A stretch of DNA of 64,000 nt from Panulirus ornatus (Eukaryota; Arthropoda; Malacostraca; Decapoda; Palinuridae). This document shows positions 10,666-25,197 of this stretch, in pieces. The position numbers and the translations under genes are program-made. Position 1 is the first letter of the stretch, and every line of letters begins with the position of its first letter. Location of the stretch: contig NC_092236.1 of the NCBI RefSeq assembly GCF_036320965.1, positions 17,439,518 to 17,503,517 on the forward strand, given 5' to 3'. Below the pieces are notes generated by a model. That model was not told where the DNA came from. It worked only from the letters and a program-made list of their open reading frames with translations, and did no database searches.

Positions 10666-11078
10666 TTTTCTGTGTTGTTTACGAAGTTTCTATCCATTTC
10701 GATATAAAACACCGAGATATACAATTCGAAATCCTTGCAAAAACTGATAGGGTGACTGAGGGTTCGCGATATCCTTTACATCTCAGAGCTAACGACGTCC
10801 TTCAAGGATCAGGAACTAACGATATCCTTTCAGGAGGGCAGGAGTTAACGGCCGGCGTTCTTGTGACTTTGATCTTCGTTTCCTTTCATACGTTCACGCC
10901 TCTCCTCCTCCTCCGCCTCCTCCACCTCTTCCTACTCCTGGGCCCCTCCTCCTTCGCCTTGATCTTTCCCTTCCCTTTATCCTTCCCACATTATTCTGCC
11001 TTCGTAATAACGCTATCCTTTCATCGATACATAATGTTCTCGAAAAAAGAAAAAGATATGATTCGCAATGAACAAAGT

Positions 11079-11225
11079 ATGATGTCCTTGAAATTAACAG
11101 GGATAATGAGAGAGCTTTGGTTATCCCACGGTCTTGTTTTACAATAGATAGATAAGCAAATTATGTTGTCCTTGAGATAGATTGAGGTAATGAGAGAGCT
11201 TTGGTTATCATACATGGTTGTTGTA
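11079..11225. repeat. Two-unit tandem duplication, about 80 bp
   Basis: The block ATGATGTCCTTGA...AATGAGAGAGCTTTGGTTAT occurs twice in direct orientation with mismatches. Confidence 0.75.
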
Positions 11226-11344
11226 CCATTTGGGATAATGATATTCAAACCTCATTTTCAGTATGGTCTATACTGCTACTGAGGACTCCGAGAAAAATCT
11301 TAAGATGAATTTTGAGCATTAGTGAAACGATTTAAAGATGTCGC

Positions 11345-11640
11345 TCTCTCGTAAGTAAGTTTGTTCCATTTATCCACAGTTCTTATTCCACAAGAGTACT
11401 TCCTCACGTCCTTTTTTTTTTTTTTCCTAAACAAGCTTCTCGCTTCATGTTATGGCCTATGACTGTTCCGTCACATGCCTCTTTCAAAGAACTCTTCCCA
11501 TGTTCACGTCATTAAGACGGCTTGAAAACTTGGAGGTTGTGATCAGGTCACCCCTAACTCTTCTCCCGTCCATGGCGGGGAAATTGAAGGTACTTAACCT
11601 TTCCTGCATAACTCCGTTCTCGTAATTCCGGCACCATCTT
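11345..11640 (-). pseudogene. CR1-like LINE 3'-end relic
   Basis: The minus-strand translation, with frame changes, gives 'KMVPELRERSYAGKVKYL', then 'RRVRGDLITTSKF', and then a 'DVRKYSCGIRTVDKWNKL' block. These correspond to the well-known CR1/Rex-type C-terminal pattern (P-x-LR-x-x-SY...RRIRGDLI...RKYFF-x-x-RVV-x-x-WN-x-L). The RT core is absent. Internal stops show that it is dead. Confidence 0.7.
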
Positions 11641-11819
11641 TGCTTCCCTCCCGCGATCCTTCTGTATCAGTTTCTCGTGCATCTGCCTATGATCAGATGA
11701 AGGATGCGAGCAGCTTACTAAATATTTCCTTACCCATTTATTTGAATACTATCCTGATATCTGCTAGCAAACAGTTTGCCTCCTTTGTTGCTCTCCTAAC
11801 GTGGGAGGCTGACATGTGT

Positions 11820-11842
11820 GCGCGCGCACACACACACACACG

Positions 11843-11893
<51 letters not shown>
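11820..11893. repeat. (CA)n microsatellite
   Basis: A CA run with CGCG and CGCACG interruptions at its left end. Confidence 0.97.
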
Positions 11894-11894
<1 letters not shown>

Positions 11895-12129
11895 GCATCT
11901 GAAGGCATCTAAAGATGGCCTCCTACTTGTCAAACTGACCCAACTACTTTCTCGTTAAAAAAGAAAAGGCAGAAATGTATTTTGGTGTGACTCTATATAT
12001 ATTTTGACTACCCGATCTCACGAAAGTCCGGCCAAACGTCGATCATTTTGAAATTCTACAAAGACTGATGACAGGAGACGTGGATCTATTTTTCAGACAC
12101 TGTTTTTGTTAATATTAAAAATCAACTTT

Positions 12130-12760
12130 GACAGTGGGCCTTCGTCCTTCTGACCCCCTTGACGCTGGGGTGCTGCCCCTGTGGTCCCTAGTGGGGAGAA
12201 CTCGCGGACCACAGAGCACCCTCTGTCACTCTTGATCACTGTGTCTGTCAATACAGCTTGACCCCGGTACTCAATTGGTTGCCCCTTCAGGCCATACAGA
12301 GTTGAAATTGATGAGGGCCATTCTCCGTCCTTGTTATGATATACCTCCTCTCGAAACATCAAATTTCTTCTTTTTCCTAGACTCTCACATCTGCCTAAGT
12401 GCAAAATCTGGTCTACACACCTTCCTCCTTCCCGAAGTCCTCTTTTTTTCCCCTCTACCTGCATGGGATTTAGAAATCTCTCTTACTGGATCGATCTTAG
12501 TCTCACCAAATACCTTGTTGGCTATGTTAAGAAGATCTAGTCCCATACAAGTCTTGTAATTCTGCCAGAAGACTGTTCCAATCTGGTGTCACTCACTTTT
12601 TTATTTTTTTCCATATCAACCGTTTTCTTTTTGCTTCCTCATTTCCACTCTTCATCAGTTCATTCCCCAACCTCCTCTGTATCATCTTCCTCTCCTCATA
12701 GTGTAGATTCCCCCTCACATTACATCTGCTAACTTGTTAGGTGGTGACAACTGATTCATT
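12130..12760 (-). pseudogene. Non-LTR reverse transcriptase relic, lineage uncertain
   Basis: Reading the minus strand across frames gives 'DLLNIANKVFGE', 'VREISKSHAG', 'FALRQM', 'ISTLYGLKGQPIEYRGQ', 'LTDTVIKSDRGC' and 'REFSPL'. In this order they match the fingers and palm of non-LTR RTs (LLNI-x-x-K...QAGFR...D-x-IF-x-LRQ...GVRQGC-x-x-SPLLF). The pieces are in at least two frames and have stops. It differs from the abundant RTE-like family. Confidence 0.55.
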
Positions 12761-13070
12761 CTGGAAAGATTCCTGATGCGTATTCAGAAACTGGATTGAA
12801 ATGGAGAAATAACCTTCGTTAAAAATGTTTGGGATCTAGGAAATAAACGGTGTTTCCTGTCCCTTCTGACTGTCGTTATATTATTCAAAGCCTCGCCCGA
12901 GGAAAGTGAATAATAAGCTAGTATTTGATCTACTTATGTTTCCATAATTTACCTGGCCATTCATTCATCTGAAATATCATCAACTCATTTGTTTCCTTTA
13001 CGTACTTTCAGTGTGTTTTTGATCTGTTTCCTAATTTGAAATTATTTTCATTCTCGTTACTTCTCTTTTC

Positions 13071-13200
<130 letters not shown>

Positions 13201-13344
13201 TTTTAGGGGGAAGGGGGGAGCAACCTGATATGGTCGAACACAGGAAGCTACTTTTCTCTCCCAGGATGTACTTGTAATCCGGTAACCTGTGAGTGACGAC
13301 TTCTGTTGTACGTTAGCTGCAGCCTCTTGACCCAGTATTCAGTA

Positions 13345-15470
<2,126 letters not shown>

Positions 15471-15844
15471 TTGAAAGAAAAAAGATATATCCACGAATCT
15501 ACGTCAAGCCAAGAGGTAAACGACTTGGTCTGGACTCTTCAGCTAGCACTGAACTATCGGAGGCAAGAGGTGTGGGGAGCCAATACTACCTTACATCCCA
15601 TCTTACAAAGTCACTGAAGCCAAAATCCCTTTGTAAAAGCCAAAATCACGTTGTAAATTCGAAGAACCTTCCACTTGCATTAATCCAATGATCCGTTTTC
15701 CTGTTTCAAGTCGAGTTCTCAAGAGAACCAACAAGAAATACTCAAACATTTGCTGGCTTTTCTTTTTTTTTATTTCCCAAGCAGGTGTAGCTGAAACTTT
15801 CCACTCTTCTTTTTTTACATACCTATTTTTCTCTCTTACGCTTA

Positions 15845-16530
15845 CCGAGGTAACGTCAGAAACAAACAAACAAAAGCCTTGCTTGCACATACCCAATCTC
15901 TAACTGTCATGCATAATGTACAGAAACCAGAGCCGTCCATCCCCAGACAAACCCTAAAGACTACTCCATGGTTTATCATCACCGCTTCATCTGCCTTGGT
16001 CCCGTTCCCTGATAGGACATTGCTCCCCATATACAACTTTGATTCAATTATTTCTATCTAATGTATGCCTCTCGTCCTCCTTGAATGTTGAGGCTCCAGT
16101 ACCCTAAAGTCTCCTTCACTTCACCTTCTATCCCTTTTTTCGTTTTTTTCCCTCTCTCTCTTCTGAGACGTATATCTTCTTAATTAGTCTTTCTTCACTC
16201 ATCCTCTCAATATGTCTGAACCATTCAGTACACCTTGGTCGGCCCTCTCAATCAGACTTAGCTAACTACCACATCTCTCAGTGACACTGTCATTTCCTAC
16301 ATGGCAGACCCACTCCACACCATTTATCATCCTTAGGCATTTCAATTTCAGCACGTCCACCCTCTTCCTCTCCTCAGCATTCAAGGCCCAGGACTCGCAA
16401 CCTATCAACGCTATCGGAACTACTATGCCTTATAATGCATATCTATCTTCGAGACGTGGATCTCTCCTTTCTCATGCAGTCATACGGCCTTGTTTATCCT
16501 TGGGTCATGACTCGACGATCTATTATTCCT
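15845..16530 (-). mobile_element. Old relic of the RTE-like LINE 3' half
   Basis: It aligns throughout to the minus-strand copy at 7 kb: the degraded tail core ACCGAGGTAACGTC, then CCATGGTTTAT...GCTTCATCTGCC, TGAATGTTGAGGCTCC, and the C-terminal coding blocks (for example CTCACTCATCCTCTC...CTGAACCATT and CACGTCCACCCTC). There are many substitutions, indels and stops. It is an older insertion of a related subfamily. Confidence 0.7.
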
Positions 16531-16980
16531 TTTCCAACTCTCCGTTTGACTGGAAAGTTTGCCATTACTGTCATTCATCAGTCGACAGCTGGATGAGTTC
16601 TGTGCCTCTCCTCATGCCAAGTCTAGTGGTTTCAGATCATCATACTTGCAACCGATGACCCGATTTAGACCATGACGAACATAAGAAAAGTATCTTTTCA
16701 TCACCAAAACTTCGTTTTGATCATAGCTCCTCTCTACCGATAGTTGTGGAGCGATGGTAATGCAAGGCGAACGGACGGGCAGCAGAGTAACGGTATTGCA
16801 GATAAGGTAGGGATGACCGATGTGCATCCTTGAGAAAAATAAAAAGGTGTTTCACACGGCGAATCTCAATGACCTCTGACCAGTGGGTCAGTGAGAGCGA
16901 CCCTCCCATACGGCACGAAGAACACCGGGGGATAAGAACATTTATCACCGAGAGAAGATTAGGAGGTACATCAAGCCCTA

Positions 16981-17227
16981 AGGGCCATCGCTTTCTCAGA
17001 GAAACTACGGAATAAGGCTGTTACAGGGTACCGCCCGGGGTCGTAATGCCGAAGATAACCAGAGAGGAGCACCGTTAACAGGGGAGATATCAGGAGGAAG
17101 AACAATAAACAGCGACATAAGAGCATCTACAATTAAAGAGATATATGAGAAGATGCAGGACATTCCTCCAGAGAGGATACAAGCTGCACTCGACTTGAAC
17201 AACAGAGATAGAGAGATAGGTCAATAA
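16981..17227 (+). other. Possible small coding remnant or exon, function unknown
   Basis: A plus-strand frame without an ATG stays open for about 80 codons and ends at TAA (17225-17227). Its end reads 'STIKEIYEKMQDIPPERI' then 'QAALDLNNRDREIG', which is balanced, non-repetitive protein-like sequence. I recognise no domain. It could be a last exon, a transposon relic or chance. Confidence 0.2.
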
Positions 17228-17432
17228 AGCCATCAACTCGAGACTTCAGGCCGCTGGAATAATAAAAAAAAAAAAAAGGAAAAAAAGGAAAAAGGTTTTC
17301 TGCTGTCAATTAGGCCCCCAAGATGGTCTGCAACAAAAGGAAATACTACTGCCGCCGGCGAATGCCCCCCCTCTCCCTCCCTCCACCAAAACAGCCGTAA
17401 CTGTGTCGAGATAAGAAAGCCGGGGCACAATT

Positions 17433-17434
<2 letters not shown>

Positions 17435-17505
<71 letters not shown>
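17435..17505. repeat. (CT)n microsatellite
   Basis: A pure CT run. Confidence 0.97.
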
Positions 17506-18122
<617 letters not shown>

Positions 18123-18898
18123 GAGGCATAAGTGCATCCTGCTCGCTACAGCAGTGAATTTCCTTTGCAGAGGAACGGGTTTCATTAAGCCTAAGCGATG
18201 CATGTGTGATGATGATGATGTCGGGTGTTTACCCCCAAGCATTGTAGAGCGTCTTGAGGGGGATCCGAACTCGTAGTTGCGTCAACGCATTTCATTCTTC
18301 AGTGATGTTGACTATATACTTTTTCTCGTTGTGCTTATACATTAATCCAACTGCCTCTCCTACCTTCGCAGAAACGAACGACGAGCTGGTCCTGTGTGTG
18401 ACGTACATATTAGTAATAAATTGTACTGTGGAATTTTTCTTTTCTCATATCTGAAGGAAAGTGACGCAGTACAAACATGAAGTTTGAATATGGGGAGAAA
18501 CTTGGACGTTTCCTAGCTTCAAAAGCCATCGAAGGCTAGGCTATTCAGTGTGAAATATTAAGAAATTCAATATTTTTGGCTCATCTGAGATCGAGAATAT
18601 TTTCCACTTCTTATTTTAAAGGGTGTCTTAAGTACCTTTGATGATGAAAGCGCTGGCTAAACTTATTTCAGTGGAGTCAAGTGAATATACATAATCCTGG
18701 GCATGATATAGATTAAAATATTCGAATATCTTTTTGAGCTGCGTCTTTACATAGTCTCAGTTTACAAATATTTTCTTTACTGGACACTTTTTCAAAATTA
18801 TCTGACTGATATCAAAGATATCAAGCCACCACGAAATGAACGGGTTGAGGAAGATGACTGCCGTGTCAGATGTGAAGCTTACCACAGCTAAAGTATAT
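18123..18898. other. Unrecognised sequence
   Basis: No supported gene. AT-rich, with no clear repeat. Confidence 0.6.
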
Positions 18899-19498
18899 AC
18901 CTCTTCCACACACTTTACCAAACTCAGTCACCAGCTTCTGCAGTTTCTCACATGAATCAGCCACCAGCGCTGTATCATCAGCGAACAACAACTGACTCAC
19001 TTCCCAAGCTCTCTCATCCCCAACAGACTTCATACTTGCCCCTCTTTCCAAAACTCTTGCATTTACCTCCCTAACAACCCCATCCATAAACAAATTAAAC
19101 AACCATGGAGACATCACACACCCCTGCCGCAAACCTACATTCACTGAGAACCAATCACTTTCCTCTCTTCCTACACGTACACATGCCTTGCATCCTCGAT
19201 AAAAACTTTTCACTGCTTTTAACAACTTTCCTCCCACACCATATATTCTTAATACCTTCCACAGAGCATCTCTATCAACTCTATCATATACCTTCTCCAG
19301 ATCCATAAATGCTACATACAAATCCATTTGCTTTTCTAAGTATTTCTCACATACATTCTTCAAAGCAAACACCTGATCCACACATCCTCTACCACTTCTG
19401 AAACCACACTGCTCTTCCCCAATCTGATGCTCTGTACATGCCTTCACCCTCTCAATCAATACCCTCCCATATAATTTACCAGGAATACTCAACAAACT
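18899..19498 (-). pseudogene. LINE reverse transcriptase core fragment
   Basis: About 200 codons run from [17 protein letters not shown] through [19 protein letters not shown], motif A 'AFMDLEKVYDRVD', [12 protein letters not shown] and [11 protein letters not shown] to 'EFGKVC', where homology stops. The catalytic Asp residues are retained. The alanine in the usual EKAYD is valine here. The fragment lacks the thumb and C-terminal tail, so it is non-functional although free of internal stops. Confidence 0.88.
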
Positions 19499-19505
19499 TA
19501 TACCT
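18899..19505 (-). mobile_element. RTE-like LINE, internal fragment truncated at both ends
   Basis: The minus strand covers the RT core only. The 5' side stops directly at (TA)n after the 'YRGI-SLLSIPG' boundary. The 3' side stops within 'KVCERR', without the usual 3' UTR and tail. Losing the 3' end is unusual for a target-primed insertion and implies a later deletion or rearrangement at 18899. Confidence 0.88.

Positions 19506-19580
<75 letters not shown>
19506..19580. repeat. (TA)n microsatellite at the LINE 5' junction
   Basis: A TA run fused to the 5' end of the internal LINE fragment. Confidence 0.97.
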
Positions 19581-19581
<1 letters not shown>

Positions 19582-20046
19582 GAGATAGATATATACTGGT
19601 AGTTGACTAAACTCAATGGCACAAAAGCTTGATTCAAACTGAAAACAAGTTTGGAGTGTGTTGGAAGTTAAATGAATGCAGCCGAGGTAAGTTGGATACG
19701 AAATAGCTGTTGTCTTCAGGTAAAGTTTCTTTATGCTCGGTACAGTCTGAAAGTAGACTAAATACAGGAGTGAAAAATAATGGTTATTCATGGCAAACAA
19801 ATGAGAGGTAAACTGTGTTCAGAAGACAGGCATATATGTGCAAAGTATATTTCAACCGAAAGTAAACCCGATTTAACTAAGCAAGAGATGGAGTGGATAC
19901 TAGATGGTCAGTGAGGGTAAACTAAAGACTGCTGATAAACTGTAGATAAACTTTTGCACGATCTTGCACGAGTGTTCACTCACTTCATTGTTGACTAAGA
20001 GTGAAAAACAAATTAAGATAATATTGCAGGATTCAAATAACCTTCA
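19581..20046. other. Unrecognised sequence
   Basis: No supported gene. The text has loose internal similarity (AGTAGACTAAA, GGTAAACT phrases) suggesting a very old repeat. Confidence 0.5.
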
Positions 20047-20053
20047 TATATAC

Positions 20054-20106
<53 letters not shown>
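20047..20106. repeat. (TA)n microsatellite
   Basis: A TA run directly before the solo LINE tail. Confidence 0.97.
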
Positions 20107-20109
<3 letters not shown>

Positions 20110-20262
20110 TACTATTATTATCATTATTATACTTTGTCGCTGTCTTCCGCGTCAGCGAGGTAGCGCAAGGAAACAGACGAAAGAATGGCCCAACCCACCC
20201 ACATACACATGTATATGCATACACATCCACACATGCACATAATACATACCTATAAATCTCAA
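20107..20262 (-). mobile_element. Solo 3' tail of the RTE-like LINE
   Basis: The minus strand carries the GGTTGGGCCATTC, TTCGTCTGTTTCC, GCGCTACCTCGC and GCGACAAAG blocks, then a (TAA)n tail at 20107-20131 and (TA)n. It is an extreme 5' truncation, keeping only about 140 bp of the 3' UTR. Confidence 0.85.
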
Positions 20263-20282
20263 CGTATACATATATATATACA

Positions 20283-20422
<140 letters not shown>

Positions 20423-20644
20423 AGAGAGGAAGCCTTTTCATTATTCTAACTCGTCCTTAAAAGATCCGACAGGCAAGAGCTGCGCAATTCATGGAGCCCA
20501 AGAAAGGCTCTGCTGGGAGGGTACAAGACCGTGGCCGCGTGAGCCGACGCCCACCACACCGGAGCTGATGGACTTGCAAGATATTCGTGAGGAGCTGCTC
20601 ATTAGACGGAAGCCCTCACGAAAATGGTAGAAAGAACAGACAAC

Positions 20645-20966
20645 ACCCCCGTGCTCCAACACCACCACCCTACCACCACCACCATCATCACCACCACCAC
20701 TAACCGAGGTCTCCGTTGCTGCTGCTCCTGTTGGTGATCCTTCTGTTGACGCTGGTGGTGGTGGTGATGGTGGTGATGGTGGTGATGCTCCTGCTACTGA
20801 TGGTGGTGGCAGGGGTGTTGGTGCTGCTCCTGCGAGTGGTGAGTGATGATGGTGGTGGTGGTGCTGCTACTGTTAATGCTAACTGTAGTGGTGGTGATGG
20901 TGCTGATGGTGGTGGTGATGGTGATGGTGATGGTGATGGTGATGGTGATGGTGATGGTGATGGTGC
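20645..20966. repeat. CCACCA / GGTGGT / GGTGAT low-complexity tract
   Basis: ACC-rich sequence at 20650-20700 is followed by GGTGGTGATG-type sequence and a regular GATGGT hexamer run at about 20912-20963. ORFs here are repeat translations. Confidence 0.9.
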
Positions 20967-21026
20967 TGCTGCTCCTCTTCATGTTGCCTTTGGTGCTCAA
21001 GATCAGTTGCTAGTGACCTGATGGTT

Positions 21027-21028
<2 letters not shown>

Positions 21029-21092
<64 letters not shown>
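21029..21092. repeat. (CT)n microsatellite
   Basis: A pure CT run. Confidence 0.97.
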
Positions 21093-21094
<2 letters not shown>

Positions 21095-21869
21095 GTTGAT
21101 ATTACTCCCACTGCTTAGATTTTCTTTTATCCATACCTGTTTATATGTCTGTTTTCTGGTGACGCTTACACTCGATCAGGGGAAGAACAAACGCAGAACC
21201 TGATATTCATTTATAAATATAAGATTTGACCTTTGTTGCAACCATCATCCAAAATATTTTGAAAGCCATGGAAACAGAAAAAAGCTTTGAAAAAATGTGT
21301 TTAAAAAAACTATCATCAAAAAGTCACGTCTTTGATATAATCCACATAAAAAAGAGACACACACGTCCATCCCACTTCACGCCATCAAATGACAGATCAA
21401 AAAACTGTGACACAAAAAAAAAATAATTCCCCTATTATGCTGATCACAAAGGATTTTTCAACACCTTACCCATTATCCCCCGGGAAGTCAAAAACAGGAT
21501 TCCCATTCTAACACTATTATTCCCCTCGTCCCAAAGCCCCAAATCCTCCTCACGGCTCGCTTTTCAAAGACACCAGTGATGCCCTGGAGACAAAAGACGG
21601 CTGGAGCTTTTAATCATCCCACCCCCCCAACCACCACTCGTTCTGCACCTCTGGACAGAAACCCTCTGATGTAATCATTTAGAGACCATGTAATACCGCT
21701 CGACCTGAACACGAAACCACCACACCTGTGGTGGTTGGCGGTACCGGTGGTAATGATGAGGAGACGAGAGATACGCCAAGAGGATTTAGACTCAATACCT
21801 TCTTCTATGAAAAGGATTATCTGAAAGAAAAGAAAAAAAAGATTGAATAAAAGACTTTTCCCGGACATA
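21093..21869. other. Unrecognised sequence
   Basis: No supported gene. Confidence 0.55.
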
Positions 21870-21996
21870 ATTCCCCCCCCCCCCCCACCTTCAAACCCTC
21901 CCTCCCACCCTCTTCGTAAACTAGGATTAAAAACCTTCCCTCCTCCTCCTCCTCCTCTTCTTCTTCTTCTTCTTCTTCTTCTTCTTCTTCTTCTTC
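21870..21996. repeat. C-run and (CTC)n/(CTT)n tract
   Basis: C11 near 21872-21885, then CTC repeats at 21941-21957 and CTT repeats at 21957-21996. Confidence 0.93.
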
Positions 21997-22346
21997 GTCA
22001 TAATCCTCTCGTTCATTTCACAGTTCTCAGTATGACTTAACGTCTTCCTCCGTCCCGCTAAGGCTGATCATTTTTCTCCCGTGCCAGGGAGGGAGAGAGG
22101 GAGGGAGTCTGCGCTTCTCTTCCTGTGTGTCTGTGACGTTTTGCTCCCCCCGCTCCATGTGGGAAGCGTTGGTAAAACTGTGGTTGCATTTCCCGGCATG
22201 TGTATGATTGATAACGAGCACTGCATGGGGGGAAATGAAGAAAAAAATGATGTAGGTATATACAGGAGATAAATAGATGACCTAGTTTGATTGATATAGA
22301 TTGGGGGGGGGGAACAGAAGTAACAGATGTGTACGAGATTTACCAT

Positions 22347-22348
<2 letters not shown>

Positions 22349-22421
<73 letters not shown>
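22349..22421. repeat. (CT)n microsatellite
   Basis: A pure CT run, preceded at 22303-22311 by a G9 run. Confidence 0.97.
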
Positions 22422-22422
<1 letters not shown>

Positions 22423-24215
22423 ATCACCTATTTCTCTATTTATCTATCTATCTTTATTAGTTTATCATTACCTCTGTTTTGCTCTTAAGCTTCCTCCTTT
22501 CTCCCCATCTCTCACAATCTCTCTCAAATTTCTACAGTTCTTCCTCCTCACACTATTACCACTTTCTCTTCTCTCCCTCTCTCTCTAACCGTATTCTCTA
22601 TCTATCTCTCCTTCTACCTGTATTCTCTCTCTATCTTCCCCTCTCACTATTCACCTCCAACACTTTCACGCTCTTCTCCCTCTCTCTTTCCCTCCCGCCT
22701 CCTCTCGTTGCAGCATGAGACGCGTTCAGTACTCAAAGATACACTCCCTTTTACCACTGCTACTAAAAAGGGAAAGGGAAGGAGGAAAAAAAATATATAT
22801 AATTCCTTGCGCTTTCGTTGGGAATTTTCATCGGGGGTACTGGAGGCTGGAAATATTCCCTCAGCGCTCTGGAAATACATTCAGAACACACCCTGAAGCG
22901 CTCTAAATGTAATGCTGGAACATTAGCCCAATACATTTACCGGCAGTGTTATCCTCATGGTCAAAACAGACCCAACCCTCACCTCTCCTCCCAGACTCGC
23001 CTGCCACTTTCACTCTTGTTTTTTCCCACTTTTTTTTTTCTTCTACCAGAGCCATTTATATCCACTTTTACTTTTTTTCTTAACAGGAACCTTTTTTTCT
23101 TACCCTTTTTTTTGGCAGACCGATATATTTTCATTTTTACATTTTTCCTAACCATTCCTTTTATTTCAAACTTTTTTGATATCTATTTTATCATTATCTT
23201 TACCAGACTCCTACATCTTTAACAACTTCGTCTGTCACACCTCTATCTTTCTATCTATATTCCATATCTACGTTCACCAAGGGAAGCAGATATGAGTGTC
23301 TAAGAACAAAAAAAATATTAGCTCTGTATTTACGGTAAAGAAACATCGTGTATAGTGAGATATGTTTACACAAGCCGAAAAAAAAGACTGAAATACGTCT
23401 CAAAACTCTAATAGCTCTGTGGGCTCCGGCTCGGGTGAAGACAAAAGCAAAATAAGCGAGTCTGTCGAGCCCTTAAGCTAAACACCATTAGGCGAGATGA
23501 ATCACCTGAACAGAGGAGGTCCAAGCTGTATCTTAGCTAACAAAGGCATCGTAAATAGAGCGCCTGGGTTAGAACGCTGAGGCAAGTCAGGTCCCGAGTT
23601 TGAAAGTGGCGCACAAACGCAGTTGGCTGTATGTATTGAGCGCGAGGCAAAACGAAGGGTCTTAAGTTAGAGATCCGTAGTGTACTAGAAGAGCCGAGTA
23701 GTGCCCCGTTATACAACCCGAACTAATGATAATGAAGCCCAAAGGAAAGAAAAATCAAAACGAGAATAGTGATCTAAGAATATCCAAAGGCGAAAGAAAA
23801 GACGAGAACAGTCCTGGAAATCATCTAAACTCAAGTGAGAGCTTCCAGGTGAAGCGAAGAAGAAGCTATAACATATGATTCTGAAATATAGCACAGCTCT
23901 CTAAGATAGAACCCGACGTGGGACTGAACTCAAGATCGTAGCGAAGCGATAGATAACACTCTTGCGGAGACAGGAAGCCTTAGCGAAACCAAGATCAAAC
24001 TCCCGGTACTGATTAAAAGCCAAAGCGAAACCAGATGATAACAGGAGCTACCATAAGGATAACCTGAAAGCCACAGGCCAACTCAAAGATAACATCCCAT
24101 TATAGACAAGAGGCGAAAACCAAAACAGATACTGCCAAAAGATACAGTGACAGTGAATAAAAAAAAAAAACAAAGCCCAGCTACTAGATAAACCCTAAGC
24201 ACTGACATAAAACTA
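22422..24215. other. Unrecognised sequence, pyrimidine-rich on the left
   Basis: 22490-22710 is strongly C/T-rich. 22990-23220 is T-rich. No gene could be supported. 23730-24200 is A-rich with scattered CAAAGCGAAACC-like phrases. Confidence 0.55.
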
Positions 24216-24490
24216 AAGCCGAACCAAAAATAAACCTAAATCCCAACCCCAAAAATAAACCTAAATCCCAACCCCAAAACAGAAGACCAACATACACCTG
24301 AAACCCATGCTCAAGATAAGAGCAACCCATTCTTAAAATGACACATCAACATGAATATGAGGCCTAAGCTCAAGATAACAAACCAACATAAACCTTGAGC
24401 CCATGCCCAAGATAACACACCAACATAAACCCACGGTTCCCAGGCCCAAGATAACACACCAACATAAACCTAAACCCCAAGCCCAAGATA
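24216..24490. repeat. Degenerate minisatellite, about 25-45 bp units
   Basis: CCAAAAATAAACCTAAATCC occurs twice in tandem near 24224-24280. The phrases GCCCAAGATAACACACC and AACATAAACC then recur to about 24490. Confidence 0.8.
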
Positions 24491-24598
24491 ATCAGTCATG
24501 GAGAGGGTGGTAAACGTACCCCTGACCAGCACAAGGAACACTAAGTCATTTTCTCTCTGGACTCCTTAATGGTGCGTCGTAATGATGCTCTTCCTAAT

Positions 24599-24602
24599 GT
24601 GT

Positions 24603-24661
<59 letters not shown>

Positions 24662-24662
24662 G

Positions 24663-24730
<68 letters not shown>
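24599..24730. repeat. (GT)n(CT)n compound microsatellite
   Basis: GT at 24599-24660, a short spacer, then CT at 24666-24730. A G17 run follows at 24776-24792. Confidence 0.97.
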
Positions 24731-24732
<2 letters not shown>

Positions 24733-24968
24733 GTTTTCATGGAGAAAAGAAGAATAGTGCGAGTTGAAAACGTGAGGGGGGGGGGGGGGGGGAGAGAAGA
24801 AAGGAAGAGAGAAAAATTAACGAAGGGCAAAGACAGGCAAAGCAGGGGAAGCAGGAATAGACAAAGTCAAAAGTAAAATATCAAAGCAGAAACAAGAGGA
24901 TGAAAGGCAACTTTTTCATTAGATGAAAACTTAGGATGCTGAAAAAGATGTTTATATTATGTAAACGA

Positions 24969-25125
24969 CATTTCTCACTCTTATACCGAATGGCTTCCTA
25001 GCTACGTCTCTTCGTTTTATATCAACTGGCATATTTCTTTCTTGTATCTCCCCTGATGATGTGATTATTACACGAAAGTGCACTTGAGAACTTAACGTGT
25101 TTCATTTCTCCGTGTACTCATAGGA

Positions 25126-25128
<3 letters not shown>
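24969..25128 (+). mobile_element. Penelope-like element fragment, copy B
   Basis: Same block order as copies A and C: the CCGAATGGCTTCCTAGCTACG region, TATATCAACTGGC, the hammerhead-like core, TTTCATTTCTCCG and TGTACTCATAGGAATA, then directly (TG)n. It is more diverged than A and C. No ORF. Confidence 0.6.
25047..25092 (+). ncRNA. Hammerhead ribozyme-like motif, copy B
   Basis: CTGATGA is at 25053-25059 and GAAA at 25074-25077. Stem II is GTG (25061-25063) with CAC (25071-25073), and U25060 is unpaired. Stem III is AGT/ACT capping GC, with the predicted cleavage site after U25085. Stem I has one mismatch (CCC against GAG), so this copy may be weaker than A and C. Confidence 0.55.

Positions 25129-25194
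<66 letters not shown>
25129..25194. repeat. (TG)n microsatellite
   Basis: A pure TG run fused to the end of Penelope-like copy B. Confidence 0.97.
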
Positions 25195-25195
<1 letters not shown>

Positions 25196-25197
25196 CT

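Noticed and set aside
23565..23640. tRNA-like stretch (GAGCGCCTGGGTTAGAAC...)
   Set aside because: Only a weak A-box resemblance and a poor B box (CGAGTTTGAAAG). No repeat family recognised.
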